Source: Paraburkholderia caffeinilytica
GTDB taxonomy: Bacteria > Pseudomonadota > Gammaproteobacteria > Burkholderiales > Burkholderiaceae
NCBI RefSeq assembly: GCF_003368325.1
Contig: NZ_CP031466.1
Span: 372,001-436,000, forward strand
Direction of reading: 5' to 3'
Length of the DNA: 64,000 nt
In this document: in pieces, positions 43,341-51,341 of the stretch
Position numbering within the stretch: position 1 is the first letter of the stretch
Layout: every line of letters starts with the position of its first letter
Made by a program: the position numbers and the translations under genes
The notes under the pieces: model-generated
Told to the model about the DNA's origin: nothing
The model's input: only the letters and a program-made list of their open reading frames with translations
The model's database searches: none

Positions 43341-43844
43341 ATGAACACGAACAACCTTCCGACGAGCAGCGAAAGCCAGGACGAATGCTGCAATGAAACG
43401 TCGACCATCGACCTGCCGGTCGGCGCGCACCTCGTTACGCAACGGCCCGGCTACGAACATCACGGCATTTACGTCGGCAATGGCCGCGTCGTTCATTACG
43501 CGGGTTTTGCGAGCTCGGCGCATCGCGGCCCGGTGGAAGAAGTGGAATTAACGCGCTTCGCCGCCGGTCATCCTTTGAAGATCCGCCCGACCCCGAGCGC
43601 CCGTTACGTCGGCGATGAAGCTGTGCGCCGCGCGCGCTCCCGCCTCGGCGAAAACCACTATCGCCTGCTGACGAACAACTGCGAGCACTTCTGCGCGTGG
43701 TGCCTGCTTGGCGAAAGCCGCAGCGAACAGGTGCATTGCTGCCTGACGCATCCCCGTGCCGGCATGCTCACGCTGGTGTGTCTGGTCAAGGCGTTTGTCG
43801 AACGCGCTACGAAGCATGGTCAGGTTGCCGTCCGGTTCGCGTGA
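43341..43844 (+). CDS. LRAT/NlpC-P60-fold protein (copy 2)
   Basis: 167 residues from the ATG at 43341. Active-site halves are YEHHGIYVGNGRVVHY (His41) and LLTNNCEHFCAWC (Cys114), as in lecithin:retinol acyltransferase-like enzymes, plus the C-terminal SRSEQVHCCLTHPRAG shared with the protein at 26342-26842. No signal peptide. The gene is divergent from the double-glycine peptide gene and has its own sigma-54-like promoter, so it may belong to the same response. An acyl-transfer or peptide-processing role is possible but not shown by sequence. Confidence 0.87.
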   Translation: MNTNNLPTSSESQDECCNETSTIDLPVGAHLVTQRPGYEHHGIYVGNGRVVHYAGFASSAHRGPVEEVELTRFAAGHPLKIRPTPSARYVGDEAVRRARSRLGENHYRLLTNNCEHFCAWCLLGESRSEQVHCCLTHPRAGMLTLVCLVKAFVERATKHGQVAVRFA

Positions 43845-43911
43845 GCGAGCGGGCATGGGTTGGGAATGAGCGGGAATGAGCCGGGAAATTCAGGGATTCG
43901 AGGAGAGCATC

Positions 43912-44166
43912 ATGGTTGCCGCAGAAAAGACCTTGCACTGGGCCGTCGATAAATGGCTTGCGCCGACCCCGTCGATGCCCGCACGAGTCGTGCGGTTTTG
44001 CCATCGCGCGTCGCAGCATCAGCGCTACGTCTGCGTGGAAGCCCTGCGGCCGGGCGGCCTGCTGTCGATCTTCTTCTTCCGTCATGACGACGGTTCGTGG
44101 AACGTGTTTCCGCCGCAAGCCGAGCGGCCCGCCATGAACGGCCATCGCCGCGCGGCGGCTTGCTAG
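43912..44166 (+). CDS. Small conserved-looking hypothetical protein
   Basis: 84 residues from the ATG at 43912, with GAGGAGAG about six bases ahead. The sequence is coherent (RVVRFCHRASQHQRYVCVEA, then LLSIFFFRHDDGSWNVFPP) and lacks a signal peptide. It looks like the family of short Burkholderiales proteins with an FFFRHDDG core, of unknown function; this is from memory. It follows the LRAT-fold gene by 67 bases and probably shares its transcript. It overlaps the end of the convergent LysR gene by four bases. Confidence 0.6.
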   Translation: MVAAEKTLHWAVDKWLAPTPSMPARVVRFCHRASQHQRYVCVEALRPGGLLSIFFFRHDDGSWNVFPPQAERPAMNGHRRAAAC

Positions 44167-45041
44167 CCTGGTGTGCGCGAGGTCGCTTCCTTGACGATCC
44201 ACTGACTGAACAGCAGCATTGCCGGCGTCATCGATTTGCCCTTCAACCACGTCAGCCAGTAGCTGCCGGCATGAACTTCCACCTCGAACGGGCGCGCGAG
44301 CCGGCCCGTGTTGATCTCGTGATCGAACATCAGCGCCGGTGCGAGTGCGATACCCGCGCCCTGCATGGCCGCCTCCACCATGAGCCGCGATGAATCGAAC
44401 ACCGGGCCGCGAATCGGCCGAGGCGGGATGCCGGCGGCCGTGAACCAGCTCATCCAGTCATCGGCGCGATAGGAGCGCAGCAAGGTTTCGTTGGCGAGGT
44501 CAGACGGGTCGGACAGACGCCCGGCGATTTCAGGTGCGCACAGAATCGCGAGCGGTGCGTCGAGCAGCCGGGTGGCGAGCGAGCCTGGCCAGGTGCCGTC
44601 GCCGAAACGAATCGCGAAGTCGAGGCCTTCGGTGGCGAGGTCGACCAGATTGTTGTTCGTCAGCAGCCGCAACTCGACGAACGGATGCGCCTCGCGAAAC
44701 GACTTGAGTCGCGGCATCAACCAGCCCACCGCGAAGGTGCCCACCACGCCGACCGTCAACACCTCATGGAAGTGGCCGCCGTCGAATTGCTTGAGCACGG
44801 CCTCGATGCGATCGAACGCATCCGTGAGGACAGGGCGCAGCGCGAGACCTTCGTCGGTCATGGCCAGTCCGCGCGGCAGACGTTTGAAGAGCGCGGTGCC
44901 CAGCCGTTCTTCAAGCGTTCTCACCTGCTGACTCACGGCCGCCTGGGTGACGTTCAATTCGAGTGCGGCGCGCGTGAAGCTCAGATGTCGCGCCGATGAC
45001 TCGAAGGCGCGCAGCGCATTCAACGGGAGATACGGTCTCAT
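44163..45041 (-). CDS. LysR-family regulator, AmpR/GcvA-like, divergent from beta-lactamase
   Basis: 292 residues. The helix-turn-helix is at 19-45 (SFTRAALELNVTQAAVSQQV) with the GcvA/AmpR-type start PLNALRAFESSARHLSF. It sits divergent from a class A beta-lactamase gene, 99 bases away, like AmpR or PenR regulators that induce lactamases in response to cell-wall fragments. A palindrome lies between the two genes. The regulatory link is by arrangement and family. Confidence 0.9.
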   Translation of the reverse strand: MRPYLPLNALRAFESSARHLSFTRAALELNVTQAAVSQQVRTLEERLGTALFKRLPRGLAMTDEGLALRPVLTDAFDRIEAVLKQFDGGHFHEVLTVGVVGTFAVGWLMPRLKSFREAHPFVELRLLTNNNLVDLATEGLDFAIRFGDGTWPGSLATRLLDAPLAILCAPEIAGRLSDPSDLANETLLRSYRADDWMSWFTAAGIPPRPIRGPVFDSSRLMVEAAMQGAGIALAPALMFDHEINTGRLARPFEVEVHAGSYWLTWLKGKSMTPAMLLFSQWIVKEATSRTPG

Positions 45042-45050
45042 GGCGAAGGC

Positions 45051-45081
45051 ATAAGTTTTTCTTGGGGTTGGACTAACTTAT
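45051..45081. promoter_or_regulatory. LysR-type operator between regulator and beta-lactamase genes
   Basis: ATAAGTT and AACTTAT arms flank 17 bases. The perfect 7-bp dyad lies ten bases from the LysR start and 60 from the lactamase start, as expected for an AmpR-type site that represses the regulator and controls the lactamase. Confidence 0.65.
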
Positions 45082-45140
45082 CATCGTTTGCCAGCGGGCG
45101 CCGAAAAACCCATAGTTGCGGCTTCACATAAGGAGCGGCG

Positions 45141-46076
45141 ATGATCACAAGACGGAAATTCGCGGGCGCGATGCTCGGCGTTTCGATAGCTGGGATTGCG
45201 GTTGGCAGTGGCGGCGCGTTCGGCAAAGTGGTGAAGGCTGGCGCTACAAAGCAGGGCGGCGGCGTGGCCAAGGCGGATGCCATGCGTCAGCGGCTCGCGC
45301 AGATCGAAGCGGAAAGCGGCGGGCGGCTCGGTGTTTCGATCGTCGACACGACTTCCGGATTGCACGCCGGTTTGCGGACTGACGAGCGTTTTCCGATGTG
45401 CAGCACGTTCAAACTGCTGGCGGCGGGTTTCGTGCTGACGCGGGTGGATCGCGGACAAGAGGCGCTGGAACGGCGCGTCGTGTTTTCCAAAGGCGATCTC
45501 GTGCCGTACTCGCCGGCCACCAGCCGGCACACCCGCGAGCGCACCGGCGACGCGGGTATGAGCGTCGCCGATTTGTGCAAGGCAGCGATTACGCTCAGCG
45601 ACAACACCGCGGCCAATCTGCTGCTGGCGAGCTTTGGCGGGCCCGCCGCCTTGACCGCGTTCGTGCGCAGTATCGGCGACGGGATCACACGTCTGGACCG
45701 CAACGAGCCGACGCTGAACGAAGCGACGCCCGGCGATCCGCGCGACACCACCACGCCCAACGCCATGCTCGGCAATCTGCGCGAACTGCTGCTGGGCGAA
45801 CGTTTGTCCTCGTCGTCGCGCGCCCAGTTGCTGGCCTGGCTCGCCGCCAATCAGACCGGTGGCGAACGGATTCGCGCGAAGCTGCCGAAGGATTGGGGCG
45901 TCGGCGATAAAACCGGCACGGGCGATCATGGCACGGCAAACGACGTCGCGATTCTGTGGCCGCCGGGACGCGGGCCGATTCTCGTGACGGCCTACCTCAC
46001 GGAGGCGAGTGGCGATACGGCGCGTTGCAATGCGGCGATTGCCAAGGTCGGGGCGCTGGTGGCGGCGTTGGTGTGA
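45141..46076 (+). CDS. Class A beta-lactamase with Tat-type signal
   Basis: 311 residues. Active-site motifs are complete: Ser88-Thr-Phe-Lys91 (preceded by Cys87, as at position 69 in standard class A numbering), LSDNTAAN, the omega-loop Glu in RNEPTLNEATPGD, and DKTGTGDHGTANDV. The N-terminus MITRRKFAGAML is a twin-arginine signal, so it is probably folded before export to the periplasm. AAGGAG stands ahead of the ATG at 45141. It is expected to hydrolyse penicillins and some cephalosporins; the spectrum cannot be told. The divergent LysR regulator suggests inducibility. Confidence 0.95.
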   Translation: MITRRKFAGAMLGVSIAGIAVGSGGAFGKVVKAGATKQGGGVAKADAMRQRLAQIEAESGGRLGVSIVDTTSGLHAGLRTDERFPMCSTFKLLAAGFVLTRVDRGQEALERRVVFSKGDLVPYSPATSRHTRERTGDAGMSVADLCKAAITLSDNTAANLLLASFGGPAALTAFVRSIGDGITRLDRNEPTLNEATPGDPRDTTTPNAMLGNLRELLLGERLSSSSRAQLLAWLAANQTGGERIRAKLPKDWGVGDKTGTGDHGTANDVAILWPPGRGPILVTAYLTEASGDTARCNAAIAKVGALVAALV

Positions 46077-46320
46077 CAGTGCGGGCACGTTCAGCACATG
46101 AAGCGATTTCTGGTGCAAACGCGCTGACTACTGGAAGGCGGCGAGCGGGCCACGCGAAAACGGGCAGACCGCGAGAAAGATCGGCCTGCGTTCTTCGCTT
46201 ACGGTTGAAAGTCGAATCATGCGACACCAAGGCCCCTGGTGCCGTGTCGATCCTGATGGCGTTGCGTTGAATCAGGTGAGTTTATTGTCCGCGTCAGCGT
46301 GCGGAAGTCACTGATGCCAT

Positions 46321-46349
46321 TTGACAAAACACCTTTCGAAGCACATATT
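46321..46349 (+). promoter_or_regulatory. Sigma-70 promoter of the sRNA candidate
   Basis: TTGACA at 46321-46326 and CATATT at 46344-46349 are separated by exactly 17 bases. The -35 box is perfect and the -10 box differs from TATAAT at two positions. The predicted start is near 46357, exactly where the first hairpin of the transcript begins. Confidence 0.75.
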
Positions 46350-46356
46350 TTCGTTT

Positions 46357-46450
46357 GCCTAAGGGCTACGATAAATACCTGACTAGCAGTAGACGGTCGG
46401 CTATCCGTGGACTTAGGCATTTTCATTTCTAGGCCGCGTCGCGGCTTTTT
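46357..46450 (+). ncRNA. Candidate Hfq-type small RNA
   Basis: About 94 bases with no reading frame. The 5' end GCCTAAG (46357-46363) pairs with CTTAGGC (46412-46418); inside it, CTACG pairs with CGTGG (with one G-U), giving a 12-bp helix with a small internal bulge. A U/A-rich linker (ATTTTCATTTCT) follows, then a GC-rich terminator hairpin (46432-46446) and a T-run. Promoter, 5' stem, single-stranded linker and terminator with U-tail are the plan of Hfq-dependent sRNAs. I do not recognise a known family. Confidence 0.65.
46432..46450 (+). terminator. Intrinsic terminator of the sRNA candidate
   Basis: GGCCGCGTCGCGGC forms a GC-rich stem, with TTTTT directly after it and a second T-run five bases later. 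Orientation matches the promoter at 46321. Confidence 0.75.
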
Positions 46451-46614
46451 GCTTTTTCCGCTTAGGCTTTGATTTCGACGGCCGCAATTTCTTCCACCTC
46501 GGCCCCCGTTTCCCGGCCGTTTCGCCCTTGAAGAACTGCTGGCGGGTATGACAGCCCCGCGTCATGGCGTAAAATTTGAGCTTCGATATGAAGCAACGTT
46601 ATTGACGCTAACTC

Positions 46615-47379
46615 ATGCCAACGCCTGCGGACAAATCAAACTCAAAGGAAAGCGAGGGCGTTGCCGTCATCGATCGGGCTTGCGCGATTCTGTTCGCCTT
46701 CAGGCCGGACGACGTCGCGCTCACGCTCGCCGAACTCGCGGCGCGCACGGGGCTCTACAAGAGCACGCTGTTGCGGCTCGCGGGCTCGCTGATCCAGCAT
46801 CGCCTGTTGCTGCGTCTGGACGACGGCCGCTATCAACTCGGCTCCGCCACCTTCATGCTCGGCGCGTTATACCAGCGCAGCCTGAACGTCGGCGATATTC
46901 TGGTGCCGTTGATGCGCGAACTCGCGGAAACGAGCGGCGAAAGCGTGTCCTTCTATGTGCGCGACGAAGCGGTGCGAGTGTGCCTGCATCGTGTGGATTC
47001 GACGCATGCGGTGCGATTCCACGTGCGCGAAGGCGACGTGCTGCCGCTGGAAAGCGGCTCGGGCGGCCTTGCATTGCTGGCCTTCGGCGGCATGCCGGGC
47101 GAGCCGTACGAGAAGATTCGCGAGGACTTCTACTGTGTGTCGATCGGCGAGCGCGATCGGGAGACGGCCGGGATTTCGATGCCGGTATTCGGTGTGCGCC
47201 AGAGTTTGCGTGGCGTGCTGACGCTCGCGGGCCCGAGTTCGCGCATCGATCAGGCGTTCCTCGAGGGCAATCTCGGCGCGCTGTTCGATTGCGCCACACG
47301 CGCGACCGATGCTTTGGGCGGCGACTCGCGCGCCATGCGCAACGCGCAGCGGCGCGCGGCCGAGGTTCAGGACAGGTGA
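46615..47379 (+). CDS. IclR-family transcriptional regulator
   Basis: 254 residues. N-terminal winged helix (ALTLAELAARTGLYKSTLLR, about 35-55), then the IclR effector-binding domain with ISMPVFGVRQSLRGVLTLAG. IclR proteins are homodimeric regulators of catabolic operons responding to small acids. The stop overlaps by 13 bases the end of the convergent citryl-CoA-lyase-like gene. The palindromic site at 50894-50918 ahead of the MFS gene is a fitting operator, so the regulator probably controls the MFS/CoA-transferase/lyase operon. The start at 46615 lacks a ribosome site. Confidence 0.9.
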   Translation: MPTPADKSNSKESEGVAVIDRACAILFAFRPDDVALTLAELAARTGLYKSTLLRLAGSLIQHRLLLRLDDGRYQLGSATFMLGALYQRSLNVGDILVPLMRELAETSGESVSFYVRDEAVRVCLHRVDSTHAVRFHVREGDVLPLESGSGGLALLAFGGMPGEPYEKIREDFYCVSIGERDRETAGISMPVFGVRQSLRGVLTLAGPSSRIDQAFLEGNLGALFDCATRATDALGGDSRAMRNAQRRAAEVQDR

Positions 47380-48191
47380 CGCTCGGGCTTGCCTGTGTAG
47401 GTGTAGTTCATCTGGCGCGGCATCGGACCTTTGTTGCGCTCGTTGCGTCCGCGTTGCTCCCAGGCATGCGACAGAATGCCGACCGCGCGTGACAGGCAGA
47501 ACACCCCGCGTGCCAGCTCGGGCGCAAAGCCGAGTTCCGCGTAGATCACGGCGGTGGCGCCGTCGATATTCATCGGCACGGGTCTGTTCTTGCGCTGCTT
47601 GAGCAAGGCTTCAATGCCGCGGGCGATAGCGGCGTATCGTCCGCTGATACTTTTCTGTTCGACGCTGTCGTCCACGAGGGAAAGTAGCCGGATTGCCCGC
47701 GGATCGACCGGATGAAAGCGATGCCCGAAGCCGGGCAAATACTTGCCGCGTTCTGCGGTAAAAGCATCGACACCGTGCTCGACGGCCTCTTCTAACGCAG
47801 CGCCCGCTTCCATGCGTTCGGCGATGGAGTCATACAGTTCGACGGCCTGCTGACCGGCGCCGCCATGCACATCGTCGAGCGCATTGATGGCCGAGGCCAT
47901 CGCGCCGTTCAGCGGCAAACCGCAACTGGTCGCCATCCGCGAAATCGCAATCGAAGGGGCATGCGGGCCATGATCCACCGATGCCACCAGCGCCGCTTCG
48001 AACAAACGCGCCTGCGCGACATCAGGCAGTTCACCGCGCAGCATCAGCCAGATCATCTGCGGGAAGCTGACGTTGCCGATCAACTCCTGAATCGGGAATC
48101 CGCGCACCTTGATCGAGCCGGGATGAATATCGATGATCGAGGTGCTCCAGTACTCGGCGGCGAGCTTGGCGGCGTCGAATGCTTGCGTCAT
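47367..48191 (-). CDS. Citrate-synthase-like citryl-CoA lyase
   Basis: 274 residues, much shorter than citrate synthase, keeping the catalytic core: SCGLPLNGAMASAINALDDV, GFGHRFHPVDPRAIRL with the active-site His, and VPMNIDGATAVIYAELGFAP. Short proteins of this kind act as citryl-CoA or similar lyases, splitting a hydroxyacyl-CoA into acetyl-CoA and a keto acid. Two bases separate it from the upstream CoA-transferase gene, so the pair probably first forms, then splits, a CoA thioester of a citrate-like acid taken up by the MFS carrier. Confidence 0.88.
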   Translation of the reverse strand: MTQAFDAAKLAAEYWSTSIIDIHPGSIKVRGFPIQELIGNVSFPQMIWLMLRGELPDVAQARLFEAALVASVDHGPHAPSIAISRMATSCGLPLNGAMASAINALDDVHGGAGQQAVELYDSIAERMEAGAALEEAVEHGVDAFTAERGKYLPGFGHRFHPVDPRAIRLLSLVDDSVEQKSISGRYAAIARGIEALLKQRKNRPVPMNIDGATAVIYAELGFAPELARGVFCLSRAVGILSHAWEQRGRNERNKGPMPRQMNYTYTGKPERHLS

Positions 48192-48193
48192 GT

Positions 48194-49393
48194 TCAGATG
48201 ACTCCTTCGGAGCGTAGGTGGTCGATTTGTGCGTCGTCGTAGCCGAGCGAGGCGAGATGCTCGCGCGTGTGAGCCGATAGAAGCGGCGCGGGCGTGGCCG
48301 GCGCAGTGTCGGCATCCGAGAGACGAAATCCCGCACGGGTGACGCGTTGCCGCTCAGTGGCGCCATCCCCGGCAAATTCGCGGATGAACTCGCGCGATTC
48401 CAGATGCGGGTGCGCGAGAATTTCCGGCACCGACATCACGCGCCCGGCCGGCACGCCCGCTTCGAAGAATTTGGCTTCCCAGTTCGTCGCGCTGTCGCTG
48501 GCCAGCGCCGCTTCGATTTCGGCCTTCAATGCCGCGCGATTCGCCTTGCGCGCGTTGCGCTCGGAAAAGCGCGCGTCGTCGAGCAGATCGGCGCGGCCGA
48601 TCAGATGGCAGAGACTCGCGAACTGCTTGTTCTCGTTCGCGGCGATATTGAGCGGCCCGTTGCCGGTTTTGAAGGTGCCCGAAGGCGCGGCGGTGAAGTT
48701 TTCGTTGCCCATCGGCGCGGGCGTGACGCCGGCGTTCAGATAGTTCGACACGACCCAGCCCATCGTCGCCAGCGTGGCTTCCAGCATCGAGACGTCGAGC
48801 ATGCGGCCGTGTCCGCTCGCACGGGCGTCGACCAACGCAGCGCAGATGCCGAACGCAGCCGTAAGGCCGCCCACGGTGTCCGATACCGGATAGCCGACGC
48901 GCAACGGCGCGCTGTCGGCGTCGCCGGTCACGCTCATCACGCCTGAAATACCCTGAATGATCTGATCGTAGGCCGGGCGTTTCGAAAACTCGCCGTCCAT
49001 GCCGAAGCCGGAAATCGCGCAATACACGAGCCTGGGATTGACCTCGCGCAGCGCGTCGAAATCGAGGCCGAGCCGCGTCATCACGCCGGGCCGGAAGTTT
49101 TCCACCAGCACGTCCGCGGTTTTGACGAGCTCGCGCAAAATGGCCTTGCCGCGCGGGTCCTTCAGATTGAGCGTGATGGACTGCTTGCCCGCATTCACCG
49201 CGACGAATGAGGCGCCCATGTTGCGCATCGACGCTTCCTTGTCGGCGCCCAGGCGTCGCGCAAGATCGCCGCCTTCGGGATGCTCGACCTTGATCACCTC
49301 GGCGCCGAGCAGCGCGAGTTGATAGGCGCAAAACGGTCCCGCCAACACATTCGATAAATCCAGTACCCGCACTCCGGTCAACGGCAGTGTCAT
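48194..49393 (-). CDS. CaiB/BaiF-type (class III) CoA transferase
   Basis: 399 residues. Start motif VRVLDLSNVLAGPFCAYQLA, LKDPRGKAILRELVKTADVL and the catalytic Asp in RMLDVSMLEATLATMG are all seen. Class III transferases move CoA between carboxylic acids through a covalent Asp thioester. It is the middle gene of an MFS-transferase-lyase operon. Together with the lyase, activation and cleavage of citrate, citramalate or a related acid is the most economical reading; the true substrate is not shown. Confidence 0.93.
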   Translation of the reverse strand: MTLPLTGVRVLDLSNVLAGPFCAYQLALLGAEVIKVEHPEGGDLARRLGADKEASMRNMGASFVAVNAGKQSITLNLKDPRGKAILRELVKTADVLVENFRPGVMTRLGLDFDALREVNPRLVYCAISGFGMDGEFSKRPAYDQIIQGISGVMSVTGDADSAPLRVGYPVSDTVGGLTAAFGICAALVDARASGHGRMLDVSMLEATLATMGWVVSNYLNAGVTPAPMGNENFTAAPSGTFKTGNGPLNIAANENKQFASLCHLIGRADLLDDARFSERNARKANRAALKAEIEAALASDSATNWEAKFFEAGVPAGRVMSVPEILAHPHLESREFIREFAGDGATERQRVTRAGFRLSDADTAPATPAPLLSAHTREHLASLGYDDAQIDHLRSEGVI

Positions 49394-49408
49394 CTTTGAA
49401 GCCTCTTG

Positions 49409-49435
49409 TTCAATGCGTTCAATGCGTTCAATGCG
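49409..49435. repeat. Three tandem copies of a 9-base repeat across a stop codon
   Basis: TTCAATGCG is repeated three times head to tail. It spans the stop codon of the MFS gene and part of the gap before the CoA-transferase gene; slippage here changes the spacing and the last codons only. Confidence 0.8.
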
Positions 49436-50861
49436 AAATTTCGTCGAGGTTGCGATTGTTGGTACGCGGTCCGAAGATGCCGATCGCGCCCATCACCATC
49501 ACCATCGACACGGTGATCAACGCGAACACGCCCGGCACCTGGAAGTGGCGCAGCGCGAAGGCGATCATGAAGCCGGAAAACATCGCGGATAAACGCGACA
49601 TCGAGTAGACGAAGCCGACGGCGCGCGCCCGCAAGCGCGTGGGGAACAGTTCGGTCTGGTACGCGTGATAGCCGACCGAAAGCAGCGTGCCGGATAGCGT
49701 GATCAGCACACCGAGCGTCATCAGCATGGCGGGCGAAGTTTGCACCGCGAACAGACTGCCGAACACGGCGATGCCGAGTGCCGACAGTACGATCAAGGTC
49801 TTGCGTTCGATGCGGTCGGCGATCGCCATACCGATCAGCGGTCCGAACGGATTCGAGGCCGCGATAACGAACGAGTACATCAGGCTGTGCGTGATCGTTA
49901 TGCCTTTCGAAACCAGCAAGGTCGGCACCCATGACGCAAAACCGTAGAAGCCGATCGCCTGGAACAGGTTGAACACGAGCATCGTGATCGCGCGTTTGCG
50001 ATAGGGCGGTTGCCAGATTTCGCGGAAGGCTGCCTTGGTGGTGGCCGGCTCGACTGCCGGGACAGGGGCGGGCAATGGCTTCCCGTATTGCTGCGCGACT
50101 TTCGCTTCGATCGCCTGCATGACCTGTTCCGCTTCGGCGGTGCGGCCTTGCTGCGCGAGCCAGCGCGGGCTTTCCGGCACGCGCCGGCGGATGGCCCACA
50201 CCACGACCGCACCGAGCGCGCCGATGATGACGACCCAGCGCCAGCCGCCGACGCCGAACGGCGTTTGCGGCACCAGCCACCACGCCAGCAGGGCGACCGA
50301 GGGCACGGCGGTGTACTGCACCAGATGAACGAAAGCGAAGGCGCGGCCACGCAGATGTTTCGGCACGAGTTCGCTGACATAGGTGTCGATCGTCACCAGT
50401 TCGACGCCCACGCCGATGCCCGCGATCAGGCGCCACAAGTTGATGGCCGGCGCGGTGGTTTGCAGCGCCATGATCAGCGTGGCGGCGGAGTACCACAGCA
50501 GCGAGACGGTGAACACAGTTCGGCGGCCATAGCGGTCCGCCATGCCCGCCAGGAAGAACGTGCCGATGAAGAGCCCGGCGAACGACGCCGCCACGAAGGC
50601 GCCCAGCCCGGAGACGCCGAAGAACGACGCGGTGGTTGTCGCGTAGAGCCCGCTTTTGACGAGGCCGGGGCCGACATAGGCCGTGAAAAACAGATCGTAG
50701 AACTCGAACCAGCCGCCGATCGACAGCAGGAACACCAGCATCCACACCGTGCGCGTCGCGGGCAGACGGTCGATGCGCGCGTTGATGCCGGTCGTGAGTC
50801 CCTGCGCACCGGCGCTTGAATGGGGCGACGCGCCGGGTGCGTCGATCGGCAGGCTTGCCAT
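49428..50861 (-). CDS. MFS transporter, aromatic/organic acid type
   Basis: 477 residues with 12 predicted helices. Family motifs are seen: GLFIGTFFLAGMADRYGRRT (loop 2-3 motif with the conserved GxxxDRxGRR) and RIPESPRWL-like VPESPRWLAQQGR after helix 6. Sugar-porter/AAHS-type carriers with this signature import sugars or organic acids with protons. It is the first gene of the operon with CoA transferase and lyase, preceded by an IclR-type operator. It most likely imports the acid that the two enzymes then break down. Confidence 0.92.
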   Translation of the reverse strand: MASLPIDAPGASPHSSAGAQGLTTGINARIDRLPATRTVWMLVFLLSIGGWFEFYDLFFTAYVGPGLVKSGLYATTTASFFGVSGLGAFVAASFAGLFIGTFFLAGMADRYGRRTVFTVSLLWYSAATLIMALQTTAPAINLWRLIAGIGVGVELVTIDTYVSELVPKHLRGRAFAFVHLVQYTAVPSVALLAWWLVPQTPFGVGGWRWVVIIGALGAVVVWAIRRRVPESPRWLAQQGRTAEAEQVMQAIEAKVAQQYGKPLPAPVPAVEPATTKAAFREIWQPPYRKRAITMLVFNLFQAIGFYGFASWVPTLLVSKGITITHSLMYSFVIAASNPFGPLIGMAIADRIERKTLIVLSALGIAVFGSLFAVQTSPAMLMTLGVLITLSGTLLSVGYHAYQTELFPTRLRARAVGFVYSMSRLSAMFSGFMIAFALRHFQVPGVFALITVSMVMVMGAIGIFGPRTNNRNLDEISH

Positions 50862-50893
50862 GGAATCCTCCTGAGAGTGTCTCGTGCCATATC

Positions 50894-50918
50894 GTTCTGT
50901 CTAACAGAACGACGTTCT
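50894..50918. promoter_or_regulatory. Overlapping palindromes, candidate IclR operator
   Basis: GTTCTGT-CTA-ACAGAAC is a perfect 7-bp dyad at 50894-50910, overlapped by AGAAC-GAC-GTTCT at 50906-50918. Three half-sites in a row lie 33 bases upstream of the MFS start codon, a good position for control of the operon by the IclR protein encoded at its far end. Confidence 0.65.
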
Positions 50919-50984
50919 ATTTAATGAATGTGCCGAGATTAGTCCGTGTGACACCTGCCAGGAATTCGGGGTTTTACCTAGCCG

Positions 50985-51335
50985 TCAACCCCCCATTCGC
51001 TGCAGCATCGCAAGCAGGGCGTCGAATGAAAGCGGCTTGCGCACGTATTCGATGCTGGGATTCGGTTGCAATGGGATATCCGCAGCCGCGCTGCACAGGA
51101 TGATCGGAATCGCGCGCAGATCGAGGTCGTCGTACAGTGCGGCGCATAGTTGCAGCCCCGACATGACCGGCATCATGCAGTCCGACACGATGACGTCGGG
51201 CCGGGTCTTGCCAATCTGTTCAAGCGCGGCTGCCCCGTTCGACGCCGTCAATACGGCATAGCTATGCCGTTCCAGCAACAGTCGCAGGACCGTGAGAATG
51301 TCGAACTCGTCGTCCACGACCAGAATGGTTTTCAT
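50985..51335 (-). CDS. CheY-like single-domain response regulator
   Basis: 116 residues, one receiver domain: acidic pocket VVDDEFDILT, phospho-acceptor Asp in VIVSDCMMPVMSG, and Lys in VRKPLSF. No output domain. It lies six bases after the end of a KaiC-like remnant on the same strand. In related bacteria a KaiC-type ATPase, a kinase and such a receiver form one unit; here the KaiC gene is broken and the kinase missing, so the receiver may be an orphan. Confidence 0.9.
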   Translation of the reverse strand: MKTILVVDDEFDILTVLRLLLERHSYAVLTASNGAAALEQIGKTRPDVIVSDCMMPVMSGLQLCAALYDDLDLRAIPIILCSAAADIPLQPNPSIEYVRKPLSFDALLAMLQRMGG

Positions 51336-51341
51336 GGGCGT

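Larger units (their letters stand above)
46077..46614. other. 538-base gap after the beta-lactamase gene, holding an sRNA candidate
   Basis: No protein gene is seen. The centre (46321-46450) carries a promoter, a structured transcript and a terminator, listed separately. The left 240 bases and right 160 bases show nothing clear, and the IclR gene that follows has no obvious ribosome site. Confidence 0.6.

Noticed and set aside
46548..47492. Plus-strand frame of 314 codons overlapping the IclR gene
   Set aside because: Arg-rich out-of-frame translation; the IclR frame has the expected helix-turn-helix and effector domain.
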